This document shows, piece after piece, positions 18,330 through 25,564 of a DNA stretch of 29,348 bases (its first letter is position 1; each line of letters starts with the position of its first letter). The notes under the pieces are model-generated. The model saw only the letters and a list, made by a program, of their open reading frames with translations, ran no database searches and had not been told where the DNA came from. A program made the position numbers and the translations under genes. This DNA is from Actinomycetes bacterium (GTDB lineage Bacteria; Actinomycetota; Thermoleophilia; Solirubrobacterales; 70-9). The stretch spans positions 1 through 29,348 of the forward strand of contig JAEYSQ010000011.1 of assembly GCA_023434465.1 (NCBI GenBank), given 5' to 3'.

Positions 18330-19618
18330 TGGGCGAGATCGTCATGCCTCGATTGACCGACTCGATGGAGGAGGGAGTGATCCTGTCATGGCTGAAAGCC
18401 GACGGCGACGAAGTTGCGGTCGGTGAAGAACTGGTCGAGATCGAGACCGACAAAGCATCGATGGTCTACGAGTCGGACCTGGCCGGGACCCTGAAGATCC
18501 TCGTTCCCGAGAATGAGACCCGCCCGATCGGCGAAACCATCGCCGAGGTTGGTGACGGGGAGACGGACGGGGCGGCAGACGACGATCGGGATGTTCCGGA
18601 GGAACCCTCGTCTACCGACGCTGCAGACTCCGAGGAAGTCTCCCCGGAGGAACAGGCGGATGCGGATGGGGGTCCCGACGGAACTCCCGGCGAAGTCCGG
18701 CCGTCGGGATCCCCATCGGCATCCGCTCAGAGTCCTAACGGGGAGCGGGTGAAGGCCTCTCCTTTGGCGCGCCGGATCGCCGGGGAGAAGGGGGTCGACC
18801 TTTCTTCGCTGACCGGATCGGGGCCGGGGGGCCGAATCATCAAGGCGGACGTCGAAGGGGCCGAAGCTGGTCCTTCCGAAGAAACAGCGGCCGCTTCGTC
18901 CCGTAAATCGGAACCGGTGGACTCGGCCAGAGGGAAGCCCGAGGTGGTCGAACTTTCGCGGACCCAGCAACTGATCGCACGGCGGATGTCGGAGTCGAAG
19001 GCGACCATCCCCCACTTCTATCTGCGGACGGTGATCGACATGGATCGGGCGGTCGAGGTCCGGACCGCCTTCAAGCAGAAGGCCGCCGAAGGCGAAACCG
19101 TTCCCTCGCTCAACGATTTCGTGGTCAAGGCGACGGCAATCGCCCTGAAGCGCCACCCCCGGGCCAACGCCGCCTTCCGGGACGACCGGTTCGAGCTCTA
19201 CCCGAAGGTGAACGTCGGAATCGCCGTGGCCACGGAAGGCGCCCTGATCGTTCCGGTGATCCGGGACGCTGACCAGCTCTCCCTGACCGAGATCGGAGAT
19301 CAAAGCCGGCGCCTGGTCGAGAAGGTCCGCTCCGGCGAGGTAACCCCGCCGGAACTGGCGGGAGGGACGTTCTCGGTCTCCAATCTCGGCATGTTCGGCG
19401 TGACCGGATTCGATGCGGTCATCAACCCGGGCCAGGCCGGGATCCTTTCGGTCGGGGAAGTCGCGAAACGACCGGTCGTGACCGAGGACGGCATCGCCTC
19501 CGCTCACCTGATGGAGGTCACTCTCGCTTGCGATCACCGCATCCTTTACGGCGCTGACGGAGCCGAGTTTCTCGCTTCGGTAAAGACCAATCTCGAAGAA
19601 CCGGGTCTGCTGGCCTGA
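18329..19618 (+). CDS. pdhC: Dihydrolipoyl acyltransferase E2 (lipoyl-PSBD-catalytic)
   Basis: ATG 18329 is chosen over TTG 18326 because AGGAGG at 18317-18322 is well spaced for it. The 429-residue protein has one lipoyl domain (1-77, lipoyl-lysine K42 in ETDKASM) and an acidic linker (about 78-140). The peripheral subunit-binding domain is ASPLARRIAGEKGVDL, SGPGGRIIKADVE, and the acyltransferase domain runs from about 205. The catalytic domain has TFSVSNLGMFG and ACDHRILYGADG (H403). The usual HRxxDG aspartate is Tyr, as I recall from cyanobacterial and plastid PDH E2s. It sits in the operon that also makes its lipoate and is followed 13 nt later by a second, core-only E2. Confidence 0.94.
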   Translation: MGEIVMPRLTDSMEEGVILSWLKADGDEVAVGEELVEIETDKASMVYESDLAGTLKILVPENETRPIGETIAEVGDGETDGAADDDRDVPEEPSSTDAADSEEVSPEEQADADGGPDGTPGEVRPSGSPSASAQSPNGERVKASPLARRIAGEKGVDLSSLTGSGPGGRIIKADVEGAEAGPSEETAAASSRKSEPVDSARGKPEVVELSRTQQLIARRMSESKATIPHFYLRTVIDMDRAVEVRTAFKQKAAEGETVPSLNDFVVKATAIALKRHPRANAAFRDDRFELYPKVNVGIAVATEGALIVPVIRDADQLSLTEIGDQSRRLVEKVRSGEVTPPELAGGTFSVSNLGMFGVTGFDAVINPGQAGILSVGEVAKRPVVTEDGIASAHLMEVTLACDHRILYGADGAEFLASVKTNLEEPGLLA

Positions 19619-19631
19619 CAAAGGAAGCCTT

Positions 19632-20372
19632 ATGTCCATATCGTCAGTCGGGATGAGTGATCAGGTCCCAGGCACGGCTGTACCGATGTCCAGCAAGGGG
19701 GAAGGCGAGTTCGTCGAGTATTCCCGGGCCCGTCAGTCGATGTCGCGGCGGATCGCCGAGTCGAAAGCGACCATCCCCCACATCTACCTCCAGGTCGAGG
19801 CCGACGTGACCGCTCTGGTCCGTCGCCGCGCGGCGCTGCGTGCCGGTGGTGACGCGCCGACCGTCAACGACCTGGTGATCAAGGCCGCGGCGCTCGCGCT
19901 GCGCGCTCATCCCCGGGTAAACGCCACCTACCGGGACGGCGGTCTTGAGCTTCACTCGCGAATCAACATCGGTGTCGCCGTCGACACCGAGGATGGTTCG
20001 CTAACTCCGGTGATCACCGATGCGGACCGCAAGGAGCTGAACGAAATCGCGGTCGAGGTGCGGACCCTCTCGGCGCGGGCCCGCTCGGGCGAGATCACCC
20101 CGCCCGAGCTTGCCGGCGCCACGTTCTCGATCTCCAACGTAGGCATGCTCGGCATCGCGAGCTCCCAGCCGGTCGTGAACCCCGGCCAGGCGGCGAAGCT
20201 CGCGGTCGGTGCGGTCACCTCCAGACCGTTGGTCCGGGGTGGCGAGGTGGTTCCGGGGGACGTCATGACCCTCGACCTGTCCTGCGACCACCGGGTCCTT
20301 CACGGCGGGGAGGCGGCGCGCTTCCTTACCGAGGTCCGGACGAATCTCGAAGATCCGGGACTGCTCGGATGA
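19632..20372 (+). CDS. E2-like acyltransferase core lacking lipoyl and subunit-binding domains
   Basis: This 246-residue protein aligns to the catalytic domain of the preceding E2 (both have SKATIPHxYL, TFSxSNxGM, NPGQA and end in a DPGLLG/EPGLLA-type tail). It begins with only about 30 residues before the domain, so it has no lipoyl domain and no E1/E3-binding domain. The catalytic histidine is H220 in SCDHRVLHGGEA, where the usual HRxxDG aspartate is His. ATG has AAGGA 7 nt upstream. It could coassemble with the full E2 in the cubic or dodecahedral core, or act on free lipoyl domains or CoA esters. Its ATGA overlap with the next gene ties it to the unusual repeat protein. Confidence 0.9.
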   Translation: MSISSVGMSDQVPGTAVPMSSKGEGEFVEYSRARQSMSRRIAESKATIPHIYLQVEADVTALVRRRAALRAGGDAPTVNDLVIKAAALALRAHPRVNATYRDGGLELHSRINIGVAVDTEDGSLTPVITDADRKELNEIAVEVRTLSARARSGEITPPELAGATFSISNVGMLGIASSQPVVNPGQAAKLAVGAVTSRPLVRGGEVVPGDVMTLDLSCDHRVLHGGEAARFLTEVRTNLEDPGLLG

Positions 20373-20803
20373 ACGCCGGTCCCGCGCCAGCCGATGCCGG
20401 GACGGGGCCCGCTTGTGTGAACGACAGCGCCGGAGTTTCGGCCAGCCGGAGAGTGTCCCGCTCGGCCGCAGTCGCCGGCAGCGTGGGTGTGACCCACTCG
20501 TCCGGGATCGCGGGCAGCGCCGGAATCGGCTTCAGTTCGGGTGTGGCCGGCAGCGCCGGAACCCTTTTCTCCTCGGGGGTCGCATTCAGCTTCGCCACCC
20601 TCTTTTCGGCGATGATGGTCGCCTGTGCCTTCTGCGTCGGCTGCTTTCGCTGCCAGCGCTGCGTGGCCTGTGTGGGTTGCCGGAACTGCGTCAATTGCGT
20701 CGGCTGCGTTGGTTGTGAGGGACTGGTCGGCGCCCGCGGAGTGGTGGGTAAGTCGAGTCGGAGCAAAGGCAAGGGGATCCGCCGGTGGCTGCCCTCACGG
20801 TAA
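20369..20803 (+). CDS. Triplet-repeat solenoid protein: (SxGVxx)n followed by (CXX)11
   Basis: The 144-residue product starts at an ATG overlapping the previous stop (ATGA) and ends 19 nt inside lipB, with G/C dominating its third codon positions, all in favour of a real gene. From S20 to G127 every third residue is fixed, giving 18 hexads. The first eleven follow SxxVxx (examples SSGIAG, SAGIGF, SSGVAG, SSGVAF). The next five and a half become CxxCxx, with 11 cysteines at 86, 89, 92 and so on to 116 (CVACVGCRNCVNCVGCVGCE). The tail is basic (KSSRSKGKGIRRWLPSR). I know SxGVxx-type hexads only from uncharacterised proteins. The three-residue pitch suggests a narrow solenoid; the cysteine ladder could bind metal, FeS or form disulfides. 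Function is unknown. Confidence 0.75.
   Translation: MNAGPAPADAGTGPACVNDSAGVSASRRVSRSAAVAGSVGVTHSSGIAGSAGIGFSSGVAGSAGTLFSSGVAFSFATLFSAMMVACAFCVGCFRCQRCVACVGCRNCVNCVGCVGCEGLVGARGVVGKSSRSKGKGIRRWLPSR
20426..20749 (+). repeat. 18-unit, 18-bp (hexapeptide) coding repeat, degenerate
   Basis: The solenoid region is made of 18-bp units (two 9-bp triplet units each). The 20624-20722 part is eleven 9-bp units that begin with TGC or TGT, often TGC-GTC-GGC. Units differ enough in sequence that recent slippage is not obvious except in the TGCGTCGGCTGC parts. Confidence 0.7.
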
Positions 20804-21588
20804 TTGAGATTGGTCGCCGCGAGTATGCGGACATGGTCGTAGCCCAGGAACGACTCGCCGCCGAACGCCTGGCAGGATCGATCGGGGATCTGCTGCTCCT
20901 GCTCGAGCACCCTCCCACCTACACGCTCGGTCGCCGGTCGGAGCCTTCTGACCTCCTCCACGACGCCGACTGGTACCACGACCGCGGAATCGGTATCTGC
21001 GAAACCCCGCGGGGCGGCAAGGTCACCTACCACGGACCGGGCCAGCTGGTCGCCTATCCGATCATCGACCTGCGCCAGGTGGGCAGCCAGCCGGGTGGGG
21101 CCGATCGGGTTGACCTGCCCGGTTTCGTCGCGAAACTGGAGCAGGCCATGATCGACGCGCTGGCCGACTGGGGCCTGGTCGCTGGTTCGATTGACGGGCT
21201 GACCGGCATCTGGATCGACGACGACCGGACGACGAGAAACGGTTTCGACGGAGCCGATGCCGCTTCCGCTGCGCCCGGTCTCGCCCGCGGAAGCATCCGC
21301 AAGATCGGCTCGATCGGGTTGAAGATCCAGCGCGGAATCAGTACTCACGGCCTCTCGCTCAACGTGACTTGCGGTCTCGAACCATTCGAGTGGATCAACT
21401 CCTGCGGGATCGAGTCCTGCCGGGCTACCTCGGTCACCGCGGAACTCGGCTACGACGGACCTCGGGTCCGGGCGATGGGTGAATCGCTTGCGGTGGCGCT
21501 GGCCTCGAACCTCGGGCTCCAGCTGATCACCGCGGGACCGGGTTCGATCGGCCTCGAGCGGCGCCAGCGGACGGATTCCGTAGCCTAG
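20785..21588 (+). CDS. lipB: Lipoyl(octanoyl) transferase LipB
   Basis: This 267-residue enzyme moves octanoate from acyl carrier protein to the E2 lipoyl lysine. GTG 20785 is preceded by AAGGGG and lies 19 nt inside the upstream repeat gene. Motifs are LLLLEHPPTYTLGRRS, the RGGKVTYHGPGQLVAYP signature, the catalytic lysine K173 in IRKIGSIGLKI, and the acyl-accepting cysteine C207 in INSCGIES. The usual PCG reads SCG here. An insertion of about 20 residues (150-170, rich in Ala/Asp/Arg) separates GIWIDD from the lysine motif. It precedes lipA by 6 nt. Confidence 0.93.
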   Translation: MAALTVIEIGRREYADMVVAQERLAAERLAGSIGDLLLLLEHPPTYTLGRRSEPSDLLHDADWYHDRGIGICETPRGGKVTYHGPGQLVAYPIIDLRQVGSQPGGADRVDLPGFVAKLEQAMIDALADWGLVAGSIDGLTGIWIDDDRTTRNGFDGADAASAAPGLARGSIRKIGSIGLKIQRGISTHGLSLNVTCGLEPFEWINSCGIESCRATSVTAELGYDGPRVRAMGESLAVALASNLGLQLITAGPGSIGLERRQRTDSVA

Positions 21589-21594
21589 AGACCG

Positions 21595-22548
21595 ATGAGC
21601 ACCGTCGACCGCATCCATGTCACCCGTTCCCGCGCCAATCCCGGGGGCGCCGTGGTCGAGGGCGAAGACGCGATTCCTTTCCGTTCCCGCAAGCCATCCT
21701 GGCTGAAGGTGCCACCTCCAGGGGGACCGGTCTACCGGGAGATCAAACAGATGATCGACGGTGAGAGCCTGAACACCGTCTGCGAGGAAGCGAACTGTCC
21801 CAACATCGGCGAGTGTTGGGAGCGCGGCACCGCCACTTTCATGATCCTCGGTGATGTGTGTACCCGCCGTTGCGGGTTCTGCAACGTCCAGACCGGCAAG
21901 CCGAGCCACAACGATCCGCTGGAGCCGGCCCGGGTCGCAATGCAGGTCAAGCGGCTCGGCCTGAAACACGCGGTGATCACCTCGGTCGACCGCGATGACC
22001 TGCCGGACTACGGCGCCTCCGCTTTCGTCGGTGTGATCCGTTCGATCCGGGTTCAGGCGCCGGACTGCAAGGTCGAGATCCTGACCCCGGACTTCCGCGG
22101 CCAGGAGATGCCGCTGGCCCGGGTCGTCCACGAGCGGCCTGACGTGTTCAACCACAATGTCGAGACTGTGCCGCGCCTTTACCCGAAGGCCCGCCGGGGT
22201 TCGAAGTTCCTGCGTTCTGCCCGGGTCCTCCGGCTGGCCCGCGAAATGGGTGAAGGCAGGGTGATCACGAAGTCGGGGCTGATGGTCGGTCTCGGTGAGG
22301 AGTTCGACGAGATGGTCGAGACCTTCGGCATCCTGCGCGAGCACGGGGTCCAGATCCTCACCGTCGGCCAGTACCTGCGCCCCACGGTCAACCACCTGCC
22401 GGTCGAGCGCTACTGGCATCCGGAGGAGTTCGAGGCGCTCGAGAAGGCCGCCTACGAGATCGGCTTCGAGTCGGTGGCAGCCGGCCCGCTGGTCCGCAGT
22501 TCCTACCACGCCGACGAAAGTGCCCGCAAGGCCGCCGAAGCAGCCTGA
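21595..22548 (+). CDS. lipA: Lipoyl synthase LipA (radical SAM)
   Basis: This 317-residue enzyme inserts two sulfurs into octanoyl-E2. It has both iron-sulfur sites: the auxiliary cluster CEEANCPNIGEC (C63, C68, C74) and the radical SAM cluster CTRRCGFC (C89, C93, C96), plus the C-terminal RSSYHADE serine ligand. VDRDDLPDYGA, FNHNVETV and TVGQYLRPT are family signatures. The ATG lies 6 nt after lipB. A TAGCCT hexamer lies just upstream (around 21585), so a minor internal promoter is possible. It closes the operon that begins with E1 alpha. Confidence 0.96.
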   Translation: MSTVDRIHVTRSRANPGGAVVEGEDAIPFRSRKPSWLKVPPPGGPVYREIKQMIDGESLNTVCEEANCPNIGECWERGTATFMILGDVCTRRCGFCNVQTGKPSHNDPLEPARVAMQVKRLGLKHAVITSVDRDDLPDYGASAFVGVIRSIRVQAPDCKVEILTPDFRGQEMPLARVVHERPDVFNHNVETVPRLYPKARRGSKFLRSARVLRLAREMGEGRVITKSGLMVGLGEEFDEMVETFGILREHGVQILTVGQYLRPTVNHLPVERYWHPEEFEALEKAAYEIGFESVAAGPLVRSSYHADESARKAAEAA

Positions 22549-22580
22549 GCACCTTTCCCTCAGGTACCCTCGCCTGTCCC

Positions 22581-23024
22581 TTGATTCCGTTTCGAGACAC
22601 GATGGACCTGCGTGGTCCCGTCTGGGGCACGCTCGCCCTGCTCCTGGTCTACCTGGTGCTGGCCATAGCCGGCCAGATACCCCATGTGAACGCCCTGCAG
22701 ATCCTGGTCGGCCTGATCGGACTCTGGCTTTTCGCTCCTTACGTCGAGCGTCGCGCCGGCACTCCGCTTTTCCTGGTCGCCTTCGTCGCGGTCGCCCTGT
22801 CAACCGGCTTCCTGGTCGGCGGGGTTGACGAGGACTCCGGACCTTTTGCGGTCAGTTTCTTCCTTCCGATCCTCGCCACCGCCGGGGCTCACGTTGCCCT
22901 CGCCCCCCGCTCGAGGATCCTCTGCCTGATTCCGGTCCCTTTCGCAATGACTTTCGTCGAAGTCCCGACGATCGCGATGACGATCGTCTTCATCGCCCTC
23001 GAAATCCTCCTCACGGCCGCCTAA
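22581..23024 (+). CDS. Truncated rhomboid-like membrane protein without protease residues
   Basis: This 147-residue protein begins at TTG with MIPFRDT, a typical rhomboid opening. It continues through GLWLFAPYVERRAGTPLFLV (compare rhomboid LWIFGxxVExxxG) and AHVALAPRSRILCLIP followed by VEVPTIAM, which parallel the TM4-TM5 region of rhomboid proteases. The GxSG serine is not at the matching position (a Phe there), and the protein ends before the helix that would carry the catalytic GHxxG histidine. It is therefore a pseudo-rhomboid or decayed relative; no frameshifted continuation is visible downstream. TACCCT lies 10 nt before TTG. The rhomboid relation is by eye and moderately sure. Confidence 0.6.
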   Translation: MIPFRDTMDLRGPVWGTLALLLVYLVLAIAGQIPHVNALQILVGLIGLWLFAPYVERRAGTPLFLVAFVAVALSTGFLVGGVDEDSGPFAVSFFLPILATAGAHVALAPRSRILCLIPVPFAMTFVEVPTIAMTIVFIALEILLTAA

Positions 23025-23043
23025 CCCGCCCCCGCGGAACGGG

Positions 23044-23088
23044 CTTGGTTCGAATCGCTAGGACATAGCCCTAGTAAGTCGAACCAAG
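23044..23088. terminator. Conserved-loop hairpin in convergent gap (copy 1)
   Basis: CTTGGTTCGA (23044-23053) pairs with TCGAACCAAG (23079-23088), and inside, CTAGG pairs with CCTAG around the loop ACATAGC. It lies between the convergent pseudo-rhomboid and uppP genes and lacks a T-run, so it could terminate both directions or stop read-through by folding. It has the same 39-nt plan and central CATAG as the hairpin at 28101-28151. Confidence 0.65.
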
Positions 23089-23107
23089 GTCCCTCTGACC
23101 GGGCAGG

Positions 23108-23935
23108 TCAGACCGAGATCAGGCCGGCGGCGGTGAGGGTCAGGACTCCGGCGCCGACTATTACGCGGTACCAGACGAAGATCGCCATCGAGTGGGTGGT
23201 CAGGTAGCGGAGTAGCCACGCGATCACCGCGTAGCCGACCACGAAGGCGACGATCGTCGCAATCGCGATGTTGATCATCGGCTCGTCGAAGGTTTCCTTG
23301 CCGGAAAGCAGTTTGTAGAGCTGGTAGAAGCCGGAAAGGACCACCGCGGGGATGGCCAGCAGGAAGGCGAAACGGGCTGCGGCGCGGCGGTTCAGGCCGA
23401 GGAAGAGGCCGGCGCTGATCGTCGCGCCGGAGCGGGAGACGCCCGGAATCAGGGCCAGCGACTGGGCGAGGCCGATCAGCACACCGTCGCGGAAGGAAAG
23501 GTCGCGGACCTCGCGTTCACGAGTCCCGACCCGGTCGGCCAGCCCGAGGATCAGGCCGAAGACGATCAGCATCGAGCCGACGATCCAGAGGTTGCGGGCG
23601 GCGGTTTCGATCTGGTCCTGGAAAGCGAGCCCGAGGATCGAGATCGGGATCGTCGCGACGATCAGGTACCAGCCCATGCGGGCGTTGAGCTCGCCGCGCA
23701 GTTCCGGTCGGCGCAGTGAGGCGAGCCAGGCCCTGCCGATCTCCCAGAGGTCCTTGCGGAAGTAGATGAGCACGGCGGCTTCGGTGCCGAGCTGGATCAC
23801 TGCCGTGAAAGCGGCGCCCGGATCGTCCCAGCCGAGGAGGGCCGGCACGATCAGGATGTGCCCGCTCGAGGAGATGGGCAGGAACTCGGTCAGTCCCTGG
23901 AGGATGCCGAGAATGATGCTCTGAAGGAGATCCAC
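23108..23935 (-). CDS. uppP: Undecaprenyl-diphosphatase UppP (BacA)
   Basis: This 275-residue membrane enzyme dephosphorylates undecaprenyl pyrophosphate to recycle the lipid carrier of cell-wall synthesis; loss or gain affects bacitracin resistance. Both signature motifs are present: QGLTEFLPISSSGHILI (E17, H26) and PGVSRSGATIS (catalytic Ser/Arg), in a seven-to-eight-helix frame of normal length. It starts at GTG 23935 with a TAGCCT hexamer 10 nt upstream and no clear Shine-Dalgarno sequence. It is convergent with the pseudo-rhomboid gene and follows the efflux gene by 49 nt on the same strand. Confidence 0.95.
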   Translation of the reverse strand: MDLLQSIILGILQGLTEFLPISSSGHILIVPALLGWDDPGAAFTAVIQLGTEAAVLIYFRKDLWEIGRAWLASLRRPELRGELNARMGWYLIVATIPISILGLAFQDQIETAARNLWIVGSMLIVFGLILGLADRVGTREREVRDLSFRDGVLIGLAQSLALIPGVSRSGATISAGLFLGLNRRAAARFAFLLAIPAVVLSGFYQLYKLLSGKETFDEPMINIAIATIVAFVVGYAVIAWLLRYLTTHSMAIFVWYRVIVGAGVLTLTAAGLISV

Positions 23936-23984
23936 GCTTCAGCGAAGGCTATCCGCGTTGTCGGTGGGAGGGTTCCGGTTCGGG

Positions 23985-25439
23985 TCAGCCGACGTGGACC
24001 GCGGCGCCTTCTTGTTCGACGAGATCGTCCTTGCCGGCAGAGATCATCAGGGTGATCACGAGGGTTCCGAGGACCATCAGACCGGCCGACCACCAGAAGC
24101 CGATCTGGAAGCCGTGGACCAAGGCGTTCGGGTCCTGCGGGTTGGCGATCGAGTTGTCGACCAGGTACGCGGTGACTGCCGAGGTGTAGACCGAGTTGAG
24201 CAGGGCGGTTCCGAGCGATCCGCCGATCTGCTGGCTCGCGTTGAGTACGGCCGAGGCGACGCCGGCATCGTCGGAATCGATGTTGATCAGGGCGATATTG
24301 GCGAGCGGCACGAAGATCATGCCCATGCCGAGTCCGAACAGCAGCTCACCGGGGAAGACCAGCAGCCAGAAGTTCGAGTCGACCTGGATCTGGGCGAGCA
24401 ACAGCATGCCGGCCGCACCGAACAGCGAGCCCAGGATCATCACCGGCCGGGGACCGACCTTCGGCAGGACCTTGCCGAGCACACCAGCCGCGAAGAACAC
24501 CCCGACCGAGATCGGCAGGGAGGCCAGACCGGCCTGGATCGGCGTGTAGCCGAGCACGGCCTGGAAGTAGAAGGTGAGGAACAGGGAGGCGCCGAAGATC
24601 GCCGCTCCCAGCAGGATCGAGGTCAGGTACGAACCGCCCCGGTTGCGGTCGCGGAGGATTCTGAGCGGCAACAGGGGATTGCGGTGTCTGCTTTCGGTCA
24701 CCACGAAGGCGGCGAGCAGCACAACCGCGGCGACGAGGAAGAAGACGGTGGTCGATTCACCCCAGCTGCTCTCGCCGGCTCTGGTGAAGCCGTAGACCAG
24801 CGATACCAGGCCGAGGGTCCCGAGCAGGGCCCCGGGGATGTCGAGCGATCCGCTATTGGCGACCTTGCTTTCGCTGACCACCCTGTGGGTCGCGAAGGCG
24901 GCGATGATCGCAACCGGCGTGTTGACCAACAGGCACCAACGCCAGTTGAGGAGCTCGGTGAGGATGCCGCCGAGCAGCAGTCCGACCGCGGCGCCGCCAG
25001 CCGAAACCGCCCCGAACACAGCGAAGGCTTTCGAGCGTTCTTCCGGGTCATGGAAGGTGGTGGTGAGGATCGCGAGACCGGCCGGGGCCAGCATCGCACC
25101 GAACAGTCCCTGCAGTGCCCGGGCGGCGAACAGGACCTCGCCCGAGTTGGCTACTCCGCCCAGCGCCGAGGCCAGGGCGAAGCCGATCATGCCGGCGATG
25201 AAAGTGCGTTTGCGACCCCAGTAGTCGGCGATCCGGCCACCGAGCAGGAGGAAGCCACCGAAGGTCAGCGCGTAGGCCGTGATCACCCACTGCCGGTCGG
25301 CGTCGGAGATGCCGAGGGCGGTCTGCAGGCTGGGCAGGGCGATGTTGACGATGGTCGCGTCGAGGACCACCATCATCTGGGCACCGGCGATGACGGCAAG
25401 AATCAGCCAGCGGCGAGGGTCGGGAACGGGCAGGGACAA
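23985..25439 (-). CDS. MFS drug-efflux transporter, DHA2 (EmrB/QacA) family
   Basis: This 484-residue, probably 14-helix proton antiporter has the family D1 motif LDATIVNIALPSLQ in helix 1 and motif A as GGRIADYWGRKRTF after helix 2. A motif-C-like stretch, PAGLAILTTTFHD ... GGAAVGLLLGG, lies in helix 5. It would export lipophilic or cationic drugs; the substrate cannot be predicted. The start is TTG with AAGGAG 7 nt upstream. It is divergent from the GNAT gene, and the 125-nt gap holds a triple GTGAGG repeat. No dedicated TetR/MarR regulator gene is adjacent. Confidence 0.92.
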   Translation of the reverse strand: MSLPVPDPRRWLILAVIAGAQMMVVLDATIVNIALPSLQTALGISDADRQWVITAYALTFGGFLLLGGRIADYWGRKRTFIAGMIGFALASALGGVANSGEVLFAARALQGLFGAMLAPAGLAILTTTFHDPEERSKAFAVFGAVSAGGAAVGLLLGGILTELLNWRWCLLVNTPVAIIAAFATHRVVSESKVANSGSLDIPGALLGTLGLVSLVYGFTRAGESSWGESTTVFFLVAAVVLLAAFVVTESRHRNPLLPLRILRDRNRGGSYLTSILLGAAIFGASLFLTFYFQAVLGYTPIQAGLASLPISVGVFFAAGVLGKVLPKVGPRPVMILGSLFGAAGMLLLAQIQVDSNFWLLVFPGELLFGLGMGMIFVPLANIALINIDSDDAGVASAVLNASQQIGGSLGTALLNSVYTSAVTAYLVDNSIANPQDPNALVHGFQIGFWWSAGLMVLGTLVITLMISAGKDDLVEQEGAAVHVG

Positions 25440-25461
25440 GTGTGGACTCCTTGGTACGTGC

Positions 25462-25479
25462 GTGAGGGTGAGGGTGAGG
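25462..25479 (+). repeat. Three tandem GTGAGG units upstream of the MFS gene
   Basis: GTGAGG is repeated three times without gap in the divergent MFS/GNAT region, close to the MFS ribosome-binding site. An imperfect palindrome, GTCAGCGTTGAC (25484-25495), follows. Either could be an operator, or the repeat may be simple slippage. No promoter could be fixed. Confidence 0.4.
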
Positions 25480-25564
25480 GGCGGTCAGCGTTGACGCGCC
25501 CTCCACCCCCCGGGACCGCACATCGCAAATCACTTGACCAGCTTCAGAAAGTATAGGAGTGAGA

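Noticed and set aside
20326..22803. Long open minus-strand frame opposite the repeat gene, lipB and lipA, with its own Pro/Thr/Gln repeats
   Set aside because: It is antisense to two certain genes and shows no family motif. Its PTQ-type repeats are just the other strand of the 9-bp cysteine-triplet units, and third-position G/C plus start/stop overlaps favour the plus strand.
23047..23062. GGTTCGAATC looks like a tRNA T-arm
   Set aside because: There is no acceptor, D or anticodon arm around it, and the bases are explained by the convergent-gap hairpin.
23958..25556. 532-codon open plus-strand frame rich in Glu/Gln/Asp/Arg
   Set aside because: It is antisense to the MFS transporter; the charged, repeat-like composition is what hydrophobic codons give on the other strand.
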